DNA from: Bog-473 sp963755375
Lineage (GTDB): Bacteria > Actinomycetota > Acidimicrobiia > Acidimicrobiales > RAAP-2
Direction: 5' to 3'
Length of the DNA: 64,000 nucleotides
NCBI GenBank assembly: GCA_963755375.1
Contig: CAVWKG010000007.1
Location: 1 to 64,000, forward strand
In this document: piece after piece, positions 25,123-33,936 of the stretch
How the letters are laid out: the number at the start of each line of letters is the position of its first letter
How positions within the stretch are numbered: the first letter of the stretch is position 1
Made by a program: the position numbers and the translations under genes
The notes under the pieces: generated by a model
What the model was told of the DNA's origin: nothing
The model's database searches: none
Seen by the model: the letters and a program-made list of their open reading frames with translations, nothing else

Positions 25123-25554
25123 TTGCCGACCTATGAATACGCCTGCACGTCGTGCGGCCACCGCCTCGAAGCGGTCCAGAGCTTCACGGACGATCCACTC
25201 AGCGAGTGCCCTGAGTGCGGCAGTGCACTACGCAAGGTCTACGGCGCTGTTGGCATCGTCCTCAAGGGCAGCGGCTTCTACAAGACGGACTCGCGGGCGG
25301 CCTCGGAGAGCAACGGCTCGGGGAACAAGAGCGCAGAGACCCAGAGCAGCGATTCGCCGGCCACCGAGTCGTCGTCCAAGAAGGAGTCCTCCTCCGACAA
25401 GGGGGGCTCGGACAAGGGGGGCTCCGACAAGGGGGGCTCCGACAAGGGGGGCTCCGACAAGGGCAGCTCGGACAAGGGCAGCTCGGACAAGGGGGGCTCG
25501 GACAAGGGGGGCTCCAGGAAGGACCCCACGCCCGCCACCAGCACGGCCGGCTAA
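25123..25554 (+). CDS. FmdB-type zinc ribbon protein with a Ser/Asp/Lys/Gly repeat tail
   Basis: 143 aa. The TTG start is supported by GGAGGAG at 25112-25118 and gives the family N-terminus (M)PTYEYACTSCGH. The first 45 residues are an FmdB-type zinc ribbon with Cys in CTSCG and CPECGS, then KVYGAVGIVLKGSGFYKTD. The rest is a disordered tail with eight tandem SDKGG/SDKGS units. Members are regulatory or of unknown function and occur widely in actinobacteria. A TACACT box lies at 25069-25074. The gene is convergent with pmbA, 4 bases apart. Confidence 0.88.
   Translation: MPTYEYACTSCGHRLEAVQSFTDDPLSECPECGSALRKVYGAVGIVLKGSGFYKTDSRAASESNGSGNKSAETQSSDSPATESSSKKESSSDKGGSDKGGSDKGGSDKGGSDKGSSDKGSSDKGGSDKGGSRKDPTPATSTAG
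25393..25512 (+). repeat. 15-base tandem repeat, eight copies, coding
   Basis: Eight units of 15 bases (TCSGACAAGGGGGGC and close variants), each coding Ser-Asp-Lys-Gly-Gly or -Gly-Ser, inside the FmdB-type gene. The near identity of adjacent units shows recent expansion and predicts length variation between strains. Confidence 0.9.
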
Positions 25555-25558
25555 GAGG

Positions 25559-26923
25559 TCAGTCGCCGCTGAGCGCCATGTCGGCGATGGCCAGGGTCTG
25601 GCCGGCGGCCACGCCAGGAAGCCAGCGCTGGTCGCGGCCGATCTCGACCACCGACTGCAGCATCCGCTGCAGCGTGGAGGCGACCGTGACCTCCCGCACG
25701 GGGTGGGCCAGTGCGCCCCCCTCGATCATGAGCCCCTCGGCCCCGACCGAGAAGTCTCCGCTCACGGTGCTGACCCCCGAATGGATCCCGGACACCGACT
25801 GCACATAGAGGCCGTCGCCGACGGCGGCCAGGATCTCGTCGTGACTCTTGGTCCCTGGGGAAAGCACCACCGCCCGGCACCCCGCTCCGGGGGTGCCCGC
25901 GAACCCGCCCCGCACGGCCGACCCGGTCGACACCGCACCCGCCCGGCGGGCCGACACGGTGTCGTACACGAACATGCGCAGCACGCCCTCGGAGATGAGG
26001 ACGTTCCGCCGGCATGCGAGTCCCTCCCCGTCGTGCGAGGAGGCACCGTAGGCCCTGGAATCCGTCGGGTCGTCGACGAGTGTGACCCCGCCCGTCGCAA
26101 CCGTCTCGCCGATGCGGCCGGCGAAGAAGGAACGCCCCTTGACGACGGCCTCGCCGGACAGGGCCGATGCCATCACCGCCAGCAAGGTGGACACCACCCG
26201 CGGGTCGAAGACCACGGTGCAGTGCGCCGAGCGGACCTTCTGCGCCCCGAGCATGCGGGTAGCCCGGAGGACCGCGTCGTCCATCGCCTCGTCGGGCACC
26301 AGATCGCCGGGCCCGCGGCCGATACTGAACCCGGAGCCGGTCTGTGTCTCGGCCCCTTCCCCCGCGATGGCGTCAACGGACACGAAGGCGTTCGTCCGCC
26401 GCCGCGACGAGGAGATGCCGGTGGTCGAGGCCAGCGCCACCTCCACCCGGCTGTCCGAGTAGTCGGCCGACGAGACCTGCCGGATCCTCGGGTCGGCCGC
26501 ACGGGTCGCCCGCTCCAGCTCGATGGCCAGTGCGACCTTCTTCTCTGTGGACGTCGAACCGACCCCGTCGTCCCAGAGGTCGAGATCCACCGCTTCGACA
26601 CCGTCGGGCGCGGCCAGAACGACGTCGGGGTCCGGCGTGGCGAAGCGGGCGTTGTCACGGGCGTCGGCCAGGGTGGCCGCGATGACCTCGGGTTCGAGCG
26701 ACCCGGCCCAGGCGAAGCCGACCTGGCTCCCGGCGTCGCCGGTGCCGTCGAGGACGAGCCGGATGCCGACGCCGGAGGAGTCGGCCGAGGTGAGTGACTC
26801 CACCTCGCCCTCGTACGCCCGCACCACGGTGTCGGTGCCCCGCGTGACGTAGACCTCCATCCCCTCACCCGGGAGGGCCTGGTCAACGACCGACTGCGCC
26901 AGATGCAGAAGCTCGTCGGTCAC
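25559..26923 (-). CDS. pmbA: PmbA/TldE-family metalloprotease subunit
   Basis: 454 aa from the GTG at 26923. It forms a heterodimeric metalloprotease with TldD that trims peptides such as microcin precursors and degrades unfolded peptides. It has the PmbA fold and lacks the HExxxH zinc motif, as expected for the TldE partner. Visible segments are ADSSGVGIRLVLDG (N-terminal), VVFDPRVVSTLLAVMASAL and GVYVQSVSGIHSGVS-like VQSVSGIHSGVSTVSGDFSV near the C-terminus. Its start overlaps the TldD stop (GTGA, 26920-26923). Confidence 0.93.
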   Translation of the reverse strand: MTDELLHLAQSVVDQALPGEGMEVYVTRGTDTVVRAYEGEVESLTSADSSGVGIRLVLDGTGDAGSQVGFAWAGSLEPEVIAATLADARDNARFATPDPDVVLAAPDGVEAVDLDLWDDGVGSTSTEKKVALAIELERATRAADPRIRQVSSADYSDSRVEVALASTTGISSSRRRTNAFVSVDAIAGEGAETQTGSGFSIGRGPGDLVPDEAMDDAVLRATRMLGAQKVRSAHCTVVFDPRVVSTLLAVMASALSGEAVVKGRSFFAGRIGETVATGGVTLVDDPTDSRAYGASSHDGEGLACRRNVLISEGVLRMFVYDTVSARRAGAVSTGSAVRGGFAGTPGAGCRAVVLSPGTKSHDEILAAVGDGLYVQSVSGIHSGVSTVSGDFSVGAEGLMIEGGALAHPVREVTVASTLQRMLQSVVEIGRDQRWLPGVAAGQTLAIADMALSGD

Positions 26924-28317
26924 GCCGTGCCCCCGAGGGTGACGCCGGTGATACGCAGCGTGGCCTGCCCGCACCCGACCGGAACGCTCTGCCCGTCCTT
27001 CCCGCACGTGCCGGGCGTCATGTCGAAGTCGGTGGCCACCGCGTCGATGCGCCGCAGGACTTCGGGCCCGTTGCCGATGAGGTTGGCGTCGCGCAGGGGC
27101 TCGGTGATGCGGCCCCCCTCAATGAGGTAGGCCTCGGTCGTCCCGAAGACGAAGTCGCCCGTCGCCGTGTTGACCTGCCCGCCACCCAGCTTCTTCACGT
27201 AGACGCCCGAAGGTGTCTGGGCCACGATCTCGTCGGGATCCTCCCTGCCGGCCAGCAGGTAGGTGTTGGTCATGCGCACCATCGGCAGATGCTGGTAATT
27301 CTGGCGGCGCCCGTTGCCCGAAGACTTGCGGCCCTCCTTGCGCGCCCGCAGCCAGTCCCACATGTAGTCCGTGAGGACCCCGTCCTCGATCAGCACGTTG
27401 CGAGCGGGCAGACACCCCTCGTCGTCGATCCCGAGGTTGCCCCACTCACCCAGCACGGTGCCGTCGTCCACCAGCGTCACCAGCGGGCTGGCCACCAACT
27501 TCCCGACCTGGCCGGTGTACACCGATGCGTCCTTGACGATGTGGTCGGCTTCGAGCCCGTGGCCGCACGCCTCGTGGAAGAGGATGCCGCCGCTCCCGCC
27601 CGCCAGCACAATGGGCACTTCGCCCGACGGCGCCGGGCGGGCCGACAGCTTCGCGAGTGCCCGTGCCGCCGCCGTGGCGGCGATGTCCTCAACGCGGCAA
27701 CGCTCGAAGATCTCATATCCCTCGGTGCGGGCGAGCGACTCGTAGCCGGTCTGCATCCCGGTGTCGCCGTTGGCCACGCAGCTGACGTTGAAGCGCGTCC
27801 GGATCTGCTCGTCCTGCTCCAGGAGGCCATCGGAGTTGGCGATGAGGATGCGGCGCCGGCTGTCCCCGACTCCGACCTGCACCTGAGTAACGGCGCCACC
27901 GGCGGCGCGGGCGACGTCGTCGGCCCGGGTCAGCAGTTCGAGTTTGCGCGCCTTGTCCACCGAGTCGGGCGACAGGCGGTCACCGCGCCCACGGGCGCTC
28001 AGCGGGTCGAGCGCGACGGTGCGCACCCCGGCTCCACCCTGTCGGGCCACCGCGGCGGCCGCCCGGGCCGCGGCGGTCAGGCCCGCCTCGCTCAGGTCGG
28101 CGGTGTGGGCGAAACCGGTCGTCTCACCATCGACGACCCGGATCCCCGCGCCACGCGAACGGCCCGAGGAGAGCTCCTCGACCCGGCGGTCGTCGAGCAC
28201 GGCGCTGGCCGTCGCGGCGTCCTCGGCGAACACCTCGGCCATGTCGCCACCCCCGACCAAGGCGGTGGACAGTACGCGTTCGAGCACGTCAGCTTCGATG
28301 AGGGCGGTGTCGGTCAC
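26920..28317 (-). CDS. tldD: TldD-family metalloprotease catalytic subunit
   Basis: 465 aa from the GTG at 28317. The zinc motif HEACGH (HExxxH) is in GGILFHEACGHGLEADHI (about 248-265). VLIEDGVLTDYMWDWLRARK (about 320) and the C-terminal NTATGDFVFGTTEAYLIEGG fit the family. The frame is open far upstream on the minus strand, but TACGAT (28329-28324), 6 bases before the GTG, and the family N-terminus support this start. Coupled to pmbA. Together they act as a heterodimeric protease. Confidence 0.94.
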   Translation of the reverse strand: MTDTALIEADVLERVLSTALVGGGDMAEVFAEDAATASAVLDDRRVEELSSGRSRGAGIRVVDGETTGFAHTADLSEAGLTAAARAAAAVARQGGAGVRTVALDPLSARGRGDRLSPDSVDKARKLELLTRADDVARAAGGAVTQVQVGVGDSRRRILIANSDGLLEQDEQIRTRFNVSCVANGDTGMQTGYESLARTEGYEIFERCRVEDIAATAAARALAKLSARPAPSGEVPIVLAGGSGGILFHEACGHGLEADHIVKDASVYTGQVGKLVASPLVTLVDDGTVLGEWGNLGIDDEGCLPARNVLIEDGVLTDYMWDWLRARKEGRKSSGNGRRQNYQHLPMVRMTNTYLLAGREDPDEIVAQTPSGVYVKKLGGGQVNTATGDFVFGTTEAYLIEGGRITEPLRDANLIGNGPEVLRRIDAVATDFDMTPGTCGKDGQSVPVGCGQATLRITGVTLGGTA

Positions 28318-28322
28318 GGCGG

Positions 28323-28329
28323 TATCGTA
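28323..28329. promoter_or_regulatory. Overlapping divergent -10 boxes of tldD and the thioesterase gene
   Basis: TATCGT (28323-28328) on the plus strand and TACGAT (28329-28324) on the minus strand overlap by five bases. Each lies 6-7 bases from the GTG of its own gene. One short element could thus start leaderless transcription in both directions. Confidence 0.55.
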
Positions 28330-28335
28330 ATCGTC

Positions 28336-28779
28336 GTGCCTGCCGATCCATCCCAACCCCCCACCGCGGCAGGGCACGGGCCCCACGCCGGGTTGAGCGC
28401 CCAACTCGAGCTGACCGTCGCCGCCGAGGACACCGCGGAGCACTTCAGGTCGGGCGACGTCCCGGTGCTCGCCACCCCCCGTCTCATCGCGCTGTGTGAG
28501 GAGGCGACCTGCCGGGCCACCGACGGGCATCTCAACGAGACCCAGTCCAGCGTGGCCACCCGGGTGCAATTCGACCATCTCGCGCCCGTGGCCGTGGGCT
28601 CGGTCGTGTTGGCGGAGGCGACGCTGGTCAAGGTCGAAGGCCGGCGGCTGATCTTCACCGTGTCGGCCGCCCGGCTCGAGGGCGAGGGCGGTGGCCTCGT
28701 CGGCGCGGGTCGCGTCACCCGCGTCGTGGTCGACCGATCGACGTTCCTCGCCAAGGCGGGCGCCGCGGTCCCGTCCTGA
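28336..28779 (+). CDS. Hotdog thioesterase, FlK (fluoroacetyl-CoA thioesterase)-like
   Basis: 147 aa. The first 20 residues are flexible, then a single hotdog domain follows. The FlK-like pattern is clear: PVLATPRLIALCEEATCRA (about 53-71; the Thr and Glu match the FlK catalytic Thr and Glu), VATRVQFDHLAPVAVGS (about 82-98; His matches the FlK His), and EGRRLIFTVSA. It hydrolyses acyl-CoA thioesters; the substrate is unknown, and fluoroacetyl-CoA specificity is not implied by similarity alone. It shares a divergent promoter with tldD. The MFS gene follows 53 bases later. Confidence 0.85.
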   Translation: MPADPSQPPTAAGHGPHAGLSAQLELTVAAEDTAEHFRSGDVPVLATPRLIALCEEATCRATDGHLNETQSSVATRVQFDHLAPVAVGSVVLAEATLVKVEGRRLIFTVSAARLEGEGGGLVGAGRVTRVVVDRSTFLAKAGAAVPS

Positions 28780-28832
28780 GCGCGACCCCGCCCACCACCG
28801 AGGGGCAGGGCCTGCTCGCGGGAGCCGGGCCC

Positions 28833-29981
28833 GTGGTGGCGTCGTTCGCCACATTCGGCCTCTTCTGGGGTAGCTGGGCCGTGATGCTGTTCAACATTCA
28901 GCACACCTTCTCGCTCAACGATGCGCAGCTCGGTGTCCTGCTGGCCATCGCCATCGCGGTGGCGGGTGCGTCCAGCGCGGTGATGGCGCACTTCTGCGAC
29001 CGGGTCGGGGCGCGGCGCCTCCTGTGGATCGCGTTATTTGCCTGGTCGGTTCTCCTCTGCGTGCTGGCGCTCACCCATGACACCTGGTCCTTCGGCGTGG
29101 CGCTCGTCCTGGTGGAAGTGGCCGGCGGGTCCATCGACACGGCCATGAACGCTGAGGCGTCCCACCGACTGGTGAGCAGTCCCAAGTCGCTGGTGCGCCT
29201 GCACGCCCTGTTCAACATGGGTGCGCTGACCGGCGCCGCTGCTGCCGCGCTGGTCATCCACGCCGGCGTGTCCTGGCGCTGGGTCTGGCCGGGGATCGCC
29301 GTCGTCGCGCTGGGCGTCGGTGTCTGGGCCCTCGTCACCGATCCGGGCACGGCGCTGGCTCCGGCCGACCTCTCCGGCGCGCCGCACCATTCCGGCCGGC
29401 ACCCGCTGCGGCGCCTGCACCGCGACGGTTTGCTGGTGCTCCTCGCTGTGTTCGCCCTGGCGGAGATCACCGAAGGAGGTGTCGACACGTGGGGCGTGCT
29501 CTATCTGCGCAACCACCTGGCCACGGGGGTCCTGCTCGGGGCAGGGGCCTATGTGGTCGGACAGTTGGTGGCCGCCACGACGCGGGGTGCCGGGGGTCAC
29601 CTGCTCGGTCGCCTCTCGACCAGACGGGCACTCATAACCGGTGGCTGTGTGGCCGGCGCCGGCATCCTCCTCGAGTCGCTCTCGTCGGTTTCGGGTGTCG
29701 CCGCGCTCGGGCTGGCCCTGGGCGCCGGCGGCGCCTCACTCTTCTGGCCGCTGGTCATGAGCACCGTCAGTCGGATGGCGAGCCAGGTGGTGAGCGCGGT
29801 CGGCGCCTTCACCGCGGCGGGATACGTCGGCTGGGTCGCCGGGGCCCCCATCGTCGGTTGGGTCTCGGAGAATCTCGGGCCGGCGCGTGGCCTCCAGGTG
29901 CTGGCCGTGGCCTCCTTCGGCGTGGCGGGGTGCACCCTGCTGAGCCCGCGGCTCAAGGCTGGCGCGGAGGCGAGCGGGTAG
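28833..29981 (+). CDS. Major facilitator superfamily transporter
   Basis: 382 aa with about twelve hydrophobic segments. The loop 2-3 motif is HFCDRVGARRLLWIALFAW, and the N-terminal helix has FGLFWGSWAVMLFNIQHTFSLND. A second motif copy is in LLGRLSTRRALITGG (about 251-265). It is closest in pattern to YbjJ/FucP-like MFS permeases. Substrate unknown. The GTG at 28833 is the first start in frame; the true start may be slightly upstream. It ends 15 bases before dxs. Confidence 0.88.
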   Translation: MVASFATFGLFWGSWAVMLFNIQHTFSLNDAQLGVLLAIAIAVAGASSAVMAHFCDRVGARRLLWIALFAWSVLLCVLALTHDTWSFGVALVLVEVAGGSIDTAMNAEASHRLVSSPKSLVRLHALFNMGALTGAAAAALVIHAGVSWRWVWPGIAVVALGVGVWALVTDPGTALAPADLSGAPHHSGRHPLRRLHRDGLLVLLAVFALAEITEGGVDTWGVLYLRNHLATGVLLGAGAYVVGQLVAATTRGAGGHLLGRLSTRRALITGGCVAGAGILLESLSSVSGVAALGLALGAGGASLFWPLVMSTVSRMASQVVSAVGAFTAAGYVGWVAGAPIVGWVSENLGPARGLQVLAVASFGVAGCTLLSPRLKAGAEASG

Positions 29982-29996
29982 CCTGGAGCGATCGCC

Positions 29997-32000
29997 ATGA
30001 TCCTGCCAAGCATCGAGACACCCGCCGATCTCAAGGACCTGAACGAGGAGCAACTCGCGGAGCTGTGCGAGGAGATCAGGTCGTTCATCGTCGACACCGT
30101 GACGACGACCGGGGGGCATCTCGGGTCCAACCTCGGCGCCGTGGAGCTGACGCTGGCTCTGCACCGGGTCTTCGACTCTCCTCGCGACGTCATCCTGTGG
30201 GACACCGGCCACCAGGCTTACGTGCACAAACTGCTGACCGGCCGCCGCTACGGCTTCAAGACGCTGAAGCAGGCCGGCGGGATGTCGGGCTATCCAAACC
30301 GGGCCGAGTCCGAGCACGACTGGATCGAGAACAGCCACGCGTCGACGGGGCTCTCCTACGCCCACGGGATCGCCAGTGGATTCGCCCTGCGGGGTATCGG
30401 CGGTGAGCGCAAGGTGGTCGCCGTCGTCGGCGACGGCGCCCTCACCGGGGGCATGGCCTACGAGGCGCTCAACAACCTCGGACACTCGAGGCGCCGCGTG
30501 GTGATCGTGCTCAACGACAACGGCCGCTCCTACGCGCCGACCGTCTCACAACTCTCCCAGAGCCTCACGACGCTGCGGCTCAATCCCACCTACACCGCGG
30601 CCCGCGAACGCCTCCGCCTCCGCCTGCGCGAGCTCCCCGCCCTGGGCGAGCTGGCCTACTCGGGTGTGCACTCGCTGACCAGTGCGATGCGCGAAATGGT
30701 GGCGCCGCACACCTTCTTCGAGGCGCTGGGCGTGCGCTACGCCGGGCCCATCGACGGCCACGACATCGAACACATGGAGCAGGCCTTCACGCATGCCGCC
30801 GAATGGGACGGCCCGATCGTGGTCCACGTCCTCACCCAGAAGGGTCGCGGCTACGCCCCCGCCGAGGAGGACGACATCCAACGCCTCCATGACGTCAAGG
30901 CCACCAAGTCGCTCACGCTCGACAACACGGTGGGCAGCTCGGCCGGCCGGGCGGTCGGCGGCTCCGCGGGCTCCGACGGCGGGGGGATCGCCTCGCCGGG
31001 CTCGGCACCCGAGAGTGCGATCGACGAGTCGCCCCAGCGCGCCGCCACCTATACCGACGCCTTCTCGCGAGCACTGCTGGCCGCGGCCGAAGAGGACCCT
31101 CGCATCGTGGCGCTCACCGCCGCCATGCCCGGTCCGACGGGCCTGCTGGCCTTCCAGGCCCGCTTCCCCGATCGCTTCTTCGACGTCGGCATCGCCGAGC
31201 AGCACGGGGCCACCTCGGCCGCCGGCATGGCCATGGCCGGGTTGCGGCCCGTCGTGGCCGTGTACTCGACCTTCTGGTCGCGCGCCTTCGACCAGGCGAA
31301 CCTCGACGTGGGGCTGCACGGCTGTCCGGTGGTCTTCGTGCTGGACCGGGCCGGCATCACCGGCGATGACGGGCCGAGCCACCATGGCAGCCTCGACCTG
31401 GCGCTGGCGCTGTCCATCCCTGGCATGACGGTGTTCGCGCCATCCTCGGCCGAAGAGGTCGAGCCGATGTTGCGCACCGCCCTCGAGCTGCCCGGTCCCT
31501 CCACCATCCGCGTGCCCAAGACGGCGCCGCGGCACGTGGACCCCAACGACGTGGGGAGCGGGCTCCGGGCGCGCCGGCTGTGCGCCGGCGACGGGTCGGT
31601 CTGCCTCCTGGGCGTGGGCAAGACGGTCGCGGCCTGCCTGAGCGCCGCCGACGAGCTGGCCGGCGAGGGGATCGACGCGACCGTGTGGGACACGCGGGTC
31701 GTCTCGCCGCCCGACGTCGTCATGCTCGACGACGCGGCGCGCCATCGCCTGGTGGTGACAGCCGAGGACGGTGTCCGTCACGGCGGTGCCGGCGCCTTCC
31801 TCCTCGACGCCATGGCGGCCCGGACGGAGTCGGCGGCCCTGCCCTTGCCGGCCATCCGCGTGCTCGGGATCCCGCGTGAATACCTCGCCCAGGGCAAGGC
31901 CGACGACATCCTCGCCAGTCTCGGCCTCGACGGCGCCGGCATCGCCGAGACCGTCCGCCGGGTCACGCTCGGCGTCCCGGTCGAGCCCCGCCCCGACTGA
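29997..32000 (+). CDS. dxs: 1-deoxy-D-xylulose-5-phosphate synthase
   Basis: 667 aa, thiamine diphosphate enzyme that condenses pyruvate and glyceraldehyde-3-phosphate at the start of the MEP isoprenoid pathway. Features: GGHLGSNLGAVELT (about 39-52), the thiamine diphosphate motif VVGDGALTGGMAYEALNN (about 142-159), an NDN after VVIVLNDNGRS, and FVLDRAGITGDDGPSHHGS (about 444-462). A Gly/Ser/Ala-rich stretch (about 308-345) is a non-conserved linker between domain I and II. The ATG is 12 bases after a TAGCCT box (29979-29984), with GGAG between. Confidence 0.96.
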   Translation: MILPSIETPADLKDLNEEQLAELCEEIRSFIVDTVTTTGGHLGSNLGAVELTLALHRVFDSPRDVILWDTGHQAYVHKLLTGRRYGFKTLKQAGGMSGYPNRAESEHDWIENSHASTGLSYAHGIASGFALRGIGGERKVVAVVGDGALTGGMAYEALNNLGHSRRRVVIVLNDNGRSYAPTVSQLSQSLTTLRLNPTYTAARERLRLRLRELPALGELAYSGVHSLTSAMREMVAPHTFFEALGVRYAGPIDGHDIEHMEQAFTHAAEWDGPIVVHVLTQKGRGYAPAEEDDIQRLHDVKATKSLTLDNTVGSSAGRAVGGSAGSDGGGIASPGSAPESAIDESPQRAATYTDAFSRALLAAAEEDPRIVALTAAMPGPTGLLAFQARFPDRFFDVGIAEQHGATSAAGMAMAGLRPVVAVYSTFWSRAFDQANLDVGLHGCPVVFVLDRAGITGDDGPSHHGSLDLALALSIPGMTVFAPSSAEEVEPMLRTALELPGPSTIRVPKTAPRHVDPNDVGSGLRARRLCAGDGSVCLLGVGKTVAACLSAADELAGEGIDATVWDTRVVSPPDVVMLDDAARHRLVVTAEDGVRHGGAGAFLLDAMAARTESAALPLPAIRVLGIPREYLAQGKADDILASLGLDGAGIAETVRRVTLGVPVEPRPD

Positions 32001-32022
32001 GCGTCGCCCAGGGCCGGTTGCG

Positions 32023-32766
32023 CTAAAGCGAGTTGGCTCCGTTCTGGCGCACGAAGTCGTTCACCGCGTAGTACGCCTCGATCGACTCCCCCGCATCGCC
32101 CCAGAAGCCCTCCTGCACCTCGTGGGCCATCTCGCCCTTCCCGACGTAGTGGTTGTTCACGTCGGTGATCTCGAGCTCGCCGCGGCCGGAAGGGACGAGA
32201 TCGCCGATGATGTCGAACACGCCCGCCTCGTAGCAGTAGATGCCGGTCACGCAGTACTCCGACGCCGGCCGCTCGGGCTTCTCCTCAATGTGCACCACGC
32301 GGCCGTCGTCCCCGAAGACGGGCACACCGAGGTGGCGCAGGTGCTCCGGCTCGTCGACCTTGGAGAGCAGGATGCGCGCGCCCACCGGGTCGGCGCAGAA
32401 GGCGTCGACCATCGGCCGGATGGACCGCCCGACGATGTTGTCGGCCAGCATGACGAGCACGGGCCCCCCTTCGGCGAAATGCGCCGCGAGGCCGAGGGCC
32501 TCGGCGATGCCGCCCGCCTTCTCCTGGTATGCGTAGGAGAGCTGGTTGATGCCGTACTCGCGCCCGTTGCCGAGCAGACGCAGGAACTCACCGGCGTGGG
32601 TCCCGCCGGTGACGAGCATGATCTCGTCGATGCCGCTCGATACCACGGTCTCAATCGACCAGGCGATCATCGGGCGGTCGTAAATCGGGAGGAGGTGTTT
32701 GTTCGTGATCCGGGTCAGGGGGTACAGGCGCGAGCCAGTCCCCCCGGCGAGGATGACGCCTTTCAC
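32023..32766 (-). CDS. Sugar nucleotidyltransferase, RmlA-like
   Basis: 247 aa, nucleotide-sugar synthesis. The signature VILAGGTGSRLYPLT (residues 4-18), then TNKHLLPIYDRPMI and PVLVMLADNIVG (about 101-112), EKPERPAS, and a final GFWGDAGESIEAYY region fit glucose-1-phosphate thymidylyltransferase-like enzymes. It is 40 to 45 residues shorter than RmlA (about 290 aa) and lacks its dimerisation tail. Such shorter forms occur in nucleotide-sugar clusters of archaea and actinobacteria. The sugar and the nucleotide are not certain. Starts with GTG behind GGGAG. The upstream neighbour on this strand is an alcohol dehydrogenase. Confidence 0.88.
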   Translation of the reverse strand: MKGVILAGGTGSRLYPLTRITNKHLLPIYDRPMIAWSIETVVSSGIDEIMLVTGGTHAGEFLRLLGNGREYGINQLSYAYQEKAGGIAEALGLAAHFAEGGPVLVMLADNIVGRSIRPMVDAFCADPVGARILLSKVDEPEHLRHLGVPVFGDDGRVVHIEEKPERPASEYCVTGIYCYEAGVFDIIGDLVPSGRGELEITDVNNHYVGKGEMAHEVQEGFWGDAGESIEAYYAVNDFVRQNGANSL

Positions 32767-32807
32767 GACCGCGCTCCCGCAGCGGGCAGCATTGGCATGG
32801 CCAGTTT

Positions 32808-33917
32808 CTAGTCGAAGGTGAGCACCCCACGCGCCACGCGGCCGGCGTGCATCTCGTCCACGACCTCACCGAACCGGTCGAGCGGGCGGGTCAGGGAGAC
32901 CAGCTCGTCGAGCATGAGCAGCCCAGACTGGTAGAGGTCGATCATGAGGGGAATGTCGTGGTGGGGCCGGGCCGAGCCGTAACGGCAGCCGAGGAGCCCG
33001 CGATCCACGTAGGCCAGTGCGTTGATGTCCACCGCAACCTCCGTGCCGCGGGGTGGGATGCCGATGGCCACGGCGTTGCCGGCCCAGTCGAGGCAGTCCA
33101 AAGCGCTGCGGAGCACGCCGGGGTGACCGACGCAATCGAAGGCCCACGTCACGCCGCCGAGCGGGAAGAGCGCGCCGGCGGCCGACTCCCGGTCGGCGGG
33201 AACGAGCTCGCGCACCGCCGCCGCGGCGTCGCCGGCACCGGCGTCGACGAAGTGGGTGGCGCCGAACTGGCGGCCGAGCTTCTCCTTGGCCGCCACGGTG
33301 TCGACGGCAACGATTCTGGTGGCACCGGCGATGCGCAGTCCCTGAATCACGTTCAGGCCCACGCCGCCCACGCCGAAGACCGCCGCCGTGTCGCCGGGCT
33401 TCACCTTGGCCCGGTTGAGCACCGCACCGACGCCGGTCAGCACGCCGCAGCCGATGAGGCAGGCCGACGACAAAGGAATGTCGTTGGGAATGCGCACGGC
33501 CTGGACCTCGCTGACCACCGTGAGCTCGGAGAAGACCGAGGCCGCGGCGAAGTTCGAAGCCGGCTCCCCCTTGAAGGTGAACGGCGTCGAGATGTTCCCG
33601 AGCGAGCTCCTGCACCACGTCGGGTGACCGGTGCCGCACGCTCGGCACGCGCCACAGCTGGCGAGGGTGGCGATCACCACGTGGTCACCGGGTTTCACCG
33701 ACCGCACGGCATCGCCGACGGCCTCCACGATGCCGGCACCCTCATGGCCGAGTACGGCGGGGGCGGGAAAGGGGATCGTCCCGTCGATCACCGACAGGTC
33801 GGAGTGGCACACTCCGGCCGCCAGCATGCGCACCTGCACTTCCGTGGGCCCGGGGCCCCGCACCTCGAGCGCGTCAGTGACCTCGACCCCCGCTCCGGTG
33901 TAGACGATGCCTCGCAT
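32808..33917 (-). CDS. Zinc-dependent alcohol dehydrogenase (class III-like)
   Basis: 369 aa, medium-chain dehydrogenase using NAD(H). Structural Cys cluster GACRACGTGHPTWCR (about 88-102), catalytic zinc Cys in GVCHSDLS (about 36-43) and His in LGHEGAGIVE (about 57-66), nucleotide-binding FGVGGVGLN (about 187-195). It resembles actinobacterial alcohol/formaldehyde dehydrogenases of the AdhD/Rv0162c type; substrate unknown. The ATG at 33917 has GAGGAG 5-10 bases upstream. Its start is 19 bases downstream of the stop of the FadD3-like gene, so it may share that operon. Confidence 0.9.
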   Translation of the reverse strand: MRGIVYTGAGVEVTDALEVRGPGPTEVQVRMLAAGVCHSDLSVIDGTIPFPAPAVLGHEGAGIVEAVGDAVRSVKPGDHVVIATLASCGACRACGTGHPTWCRSSLGNISTPFTFKGEPASNFAAASVFSELTVVSEVQAVRIPNDIPLSSACLIGCGVLTGVGAVLNRAKVKPGDTAAVFGVGGVGLNVIQGLRIAGATRIVAVDTVAAKEKLGRQFGATHFVDAGAGDAAAAVRELVPADRESAAGALFPLGGVTWAFDCVGHPGVLRSALDCLDWAGNAVAIGIPPRGTEVAVDINALAYVDRGLLGCRYGSARPHHDIPLMIDLYQSGLLMLDELVSLTRPLDRFGEVVDEMHAGRVARGVLTFD

Positions 33918-33936
33918 TGTGTGCTCCTCTCGTTTC

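Noticed and set aside
25393..25512. 15-base repeats as a possible CRISPR array
   Set aside because: The units are directly adjacent with no spacers and encode a repeat in a real protein.
30546..31781. 411-aa frame antisense to dxs
   Set aside because: Shadow frame with His/Gly/Arg-rich composition; dxs is certain.
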